Source: Clostridia bacterium | GTDB taxonomy: Bacteria; Bacillota_E; RBS10-35; JAJYVN01 | Reading direction: 5' to 3' | NCBI GenBank assembly: GCA_027335545.1 | Contig: DAHWHV010000285.1 | Span: 1 to 5,630, forward strand | Length of the DNA stretch: 5,630 nucleotides | Part shown: piece after piece, positions 5,031-5,630 of the stretch | How positions within the stretch are numbered: the stretch's first letter is position 1 | Layout: each line of letters starts with the position of its first letter | The notes under the pieces: generated by a model | What the model was told of the DNA's origin: nothing | Databases searched by the model: none | What the model saw: the letters and a program-made list of their open reading frames with translations, nothing else | Position numbers and translations under genes: made by a program

Positions 5031-5253
5031 CGGGGCTCGTGCAGCGCGACAGGGTGGTCCCGCTCGCCCCCGTGCACCTCACAAGGGCGCTTTGCCGAGC
5101 GGTCGGGACGATGGGGGCGGCGGATGGACCCGCAGGGCGGGCGGCGGCGGTGGTCACGCTGCCTGCTCTCCCGGGGGGTGGAAGCCCCGCGACGCTCCCC
5201 GGCTGCGCCATCCCGGCGGCGAGGCGGACGCCGGGACCGGAGCGCCTTAGTAC

Positions 5254-5280
5254 GCAGTGACCCCGCCCGCCGGGTCACGC
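5254..5280. repeat. Inverted repeat GTGACCC-N8-GGGTCAC
   Basis: GTGACCC (5257-5263) and GGGTCAC (5272-5278) are perfect inverted copies. They extend by GC/GC (5254-5255 with 5279-5280) across one unpaired A. The arms carry two AT pairs each, so they are less likely than pure G/C arms to be accidental. It could be an operator-like palindrome or a hairpin in the leader of the gene at 5530. Confidence 0.4.
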
Positions 5281-5436
5281 CGCTTCCGGTCGCGGCCCGG
5301 CGGGCGAATCCCCCCTCGTCCTCGCCCCCCAGGGATCGGGGGCGGCCGGCGCGGCGCCACCGGCGCGTGAGATGCCACGGCGGCCCGCCGCCCAGGGGTG
5401 GGCCGGATCCGCCCTCGGCGTCCCGTAAACGAGGCT

Positions 5437-5464
5437 GGCCGGGCACGGGGGCGGTCGCCCGGCC
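5437..5464. other. 8-bp GC hairpin ahead of the last gene
   Basis: GGCCGGGC (5437-5444) pairs perfectly with GCCCGGCC (5457-5464) around a 12-base loop, ending 65 bases before GTG 5530. No T-run follows. It may be a leader hairpin or chance. Confidence 0.3.
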
Positions 5465-5513
5465 TCCCCGTTGCGCCCAGCCGCTTCACCCGCCCTCCGC
5501 CCCGCGCACACCG

Positions 5514-5521
5514 AAAGGGGG
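5514..5521 (+). promoter_or_regulatory. Shine-Dalgarno site for the GTG-started last gene
   Basis: AAAGGGGG stands eight bases before GTG 5530 and resembles AAAGGAGG. It is the first purine run after a C-rich stretch and supports a true gene start at the window edge. Confidence 0.6.
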
Positions 5522-5529
5522 CCACGCCC

Positions 5530-5630
5530 GTGGAGCCCATCGCAGACGGCGTCGCCGCGGAGGCGGCGCTGGCGCGCTTCGCTGGCCACACCGTTTACGT
5601 CCACGCGGAATCCATCCCCGGCGGCTTTCT
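5530..5630 (+). CDS. Start of a probable YojF-family (DUF1806) protein, cut by the window edge
   Basis: Only the first 33 codons are present. They read EPIADGVAAEAALARF (2-17) then AGHTVYVHAES (18-28) and IPGGF (29-33). From memory, YojF proteins of Bacillus and relatives begin with a KPI-x-KE-x-VQ-x-ALD-x-F stretch followed by a VYLHLETT-type strand and a Gly-rich turn. The order of PI, a leucine/phenylalanine helix, VYVH-E and G matches. In Bacillus yojF lies next to bshB2 (yojG), a deacetylase gene of bacillithiol synthesis, so a bshB2-like gene may follow to the right. The GTG start is supported by AAAGGGGG eight bases upstream. Identification rests on about 30 residues without a search. 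Confidence 0.5.
   Translation, partial: MEPIADGVAAEAALARFAGHTVYVHAESIPGGF

Larger units (their letters stand above)
4987..5513. other. Gap after serA, hairpins but no supported gene
   Basis: No frame on either strand looks protein-like. It holds the probable serA terminator (5003-5030), then a 10-bp helix with a bulge (5057-5066 with 5096-5101 and 5106-5109). This begins inside AGGGTGGTCCCGC (5051-5063), a second copy of the T-box-like word seen before serA. Further hairpins are CGCCCCC/GGGGGCG (5323-5329 with 5338-5344), the inverted repeat at 5254-5280 and the stem at 5437-5464. I see no persuasive promoter for the gene at 5530. Confidence 0.5.

Noticed and set aside
5094..5110. tRNA D-arm-like word GCCGAGCGGTC
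   Set aside because: No acceptor stem, anticodon arm or TTCGA T-loop lies at the right distances.
4276..5211. Long open frame on the - strand (311 codons) over the 3' part of serA
   Set aside because: Shadow of serA's codon pattern; His/Gly/Arg-rich with no family resemblance.

Overview
The window is very GC-rich (roughly three quarters G+C by eye) and all the protein genes I can support run on the + strand. Strong Shine-Dalgarno sites, TTG and GTG starts, and a probable YojF-family gene at the right edge suggest a GC-rich, probably thermophilic Firmicute of the Thermaerobacter/Symbiobacterium/Sulfobacillus type. The taxonomy is inference, not proof.

Layout. Bases 1-542 hold no convincing gene, only GC hairpins; the one at 2-26 may end a gene lying to the left. 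At 543-570 stands the clearest promoter of the window, an extended -10 box in a GC-rich setting. It is followed at 577-738 by a densely folded stretch ending in a terminator-like hairpin, which looks like a small RNA or a regulatory leader. Next comes a small membrane protein (about 800-1153). A 335-base gap with a possible promoter leads to a class V PLP aminotransferase (1489-2736, TTG start). A 640-base gap rich in inverted and direct repeats, with a T-box-like motif, separates it from serA (3376-4986, TTG start), a full-length phosphoglycerate dehydrogenase with ASB and ACT domains. After a probable terminator and a further 540 bases without a gene, a GTG-started gene resembling the YojF/DUF1806 family runs off the right edge.

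How the genes work together. SerA oxidises 3-phosphoglycerate to 3-phosphohydroxypyruvate. The neighbouring aminotransferase belongs to the serine-pyruvate/alanine-glyoxylate group and is the natural candidate for the next transamination, in place of a canonical SerC, or for linking serine to glyoxylate/glycine. The C-terminal ACT domain of SerA suggests possible feedback by serine. The membrane protein has no evident link to this pathway.

The least explained parts are the RNA-like element at 577-738 and the repeat-rich gap in front of serA. At this base composition many hairpins and 12-base repeats arise by chance, so only long, adjacent or context-supported ones are put forward.
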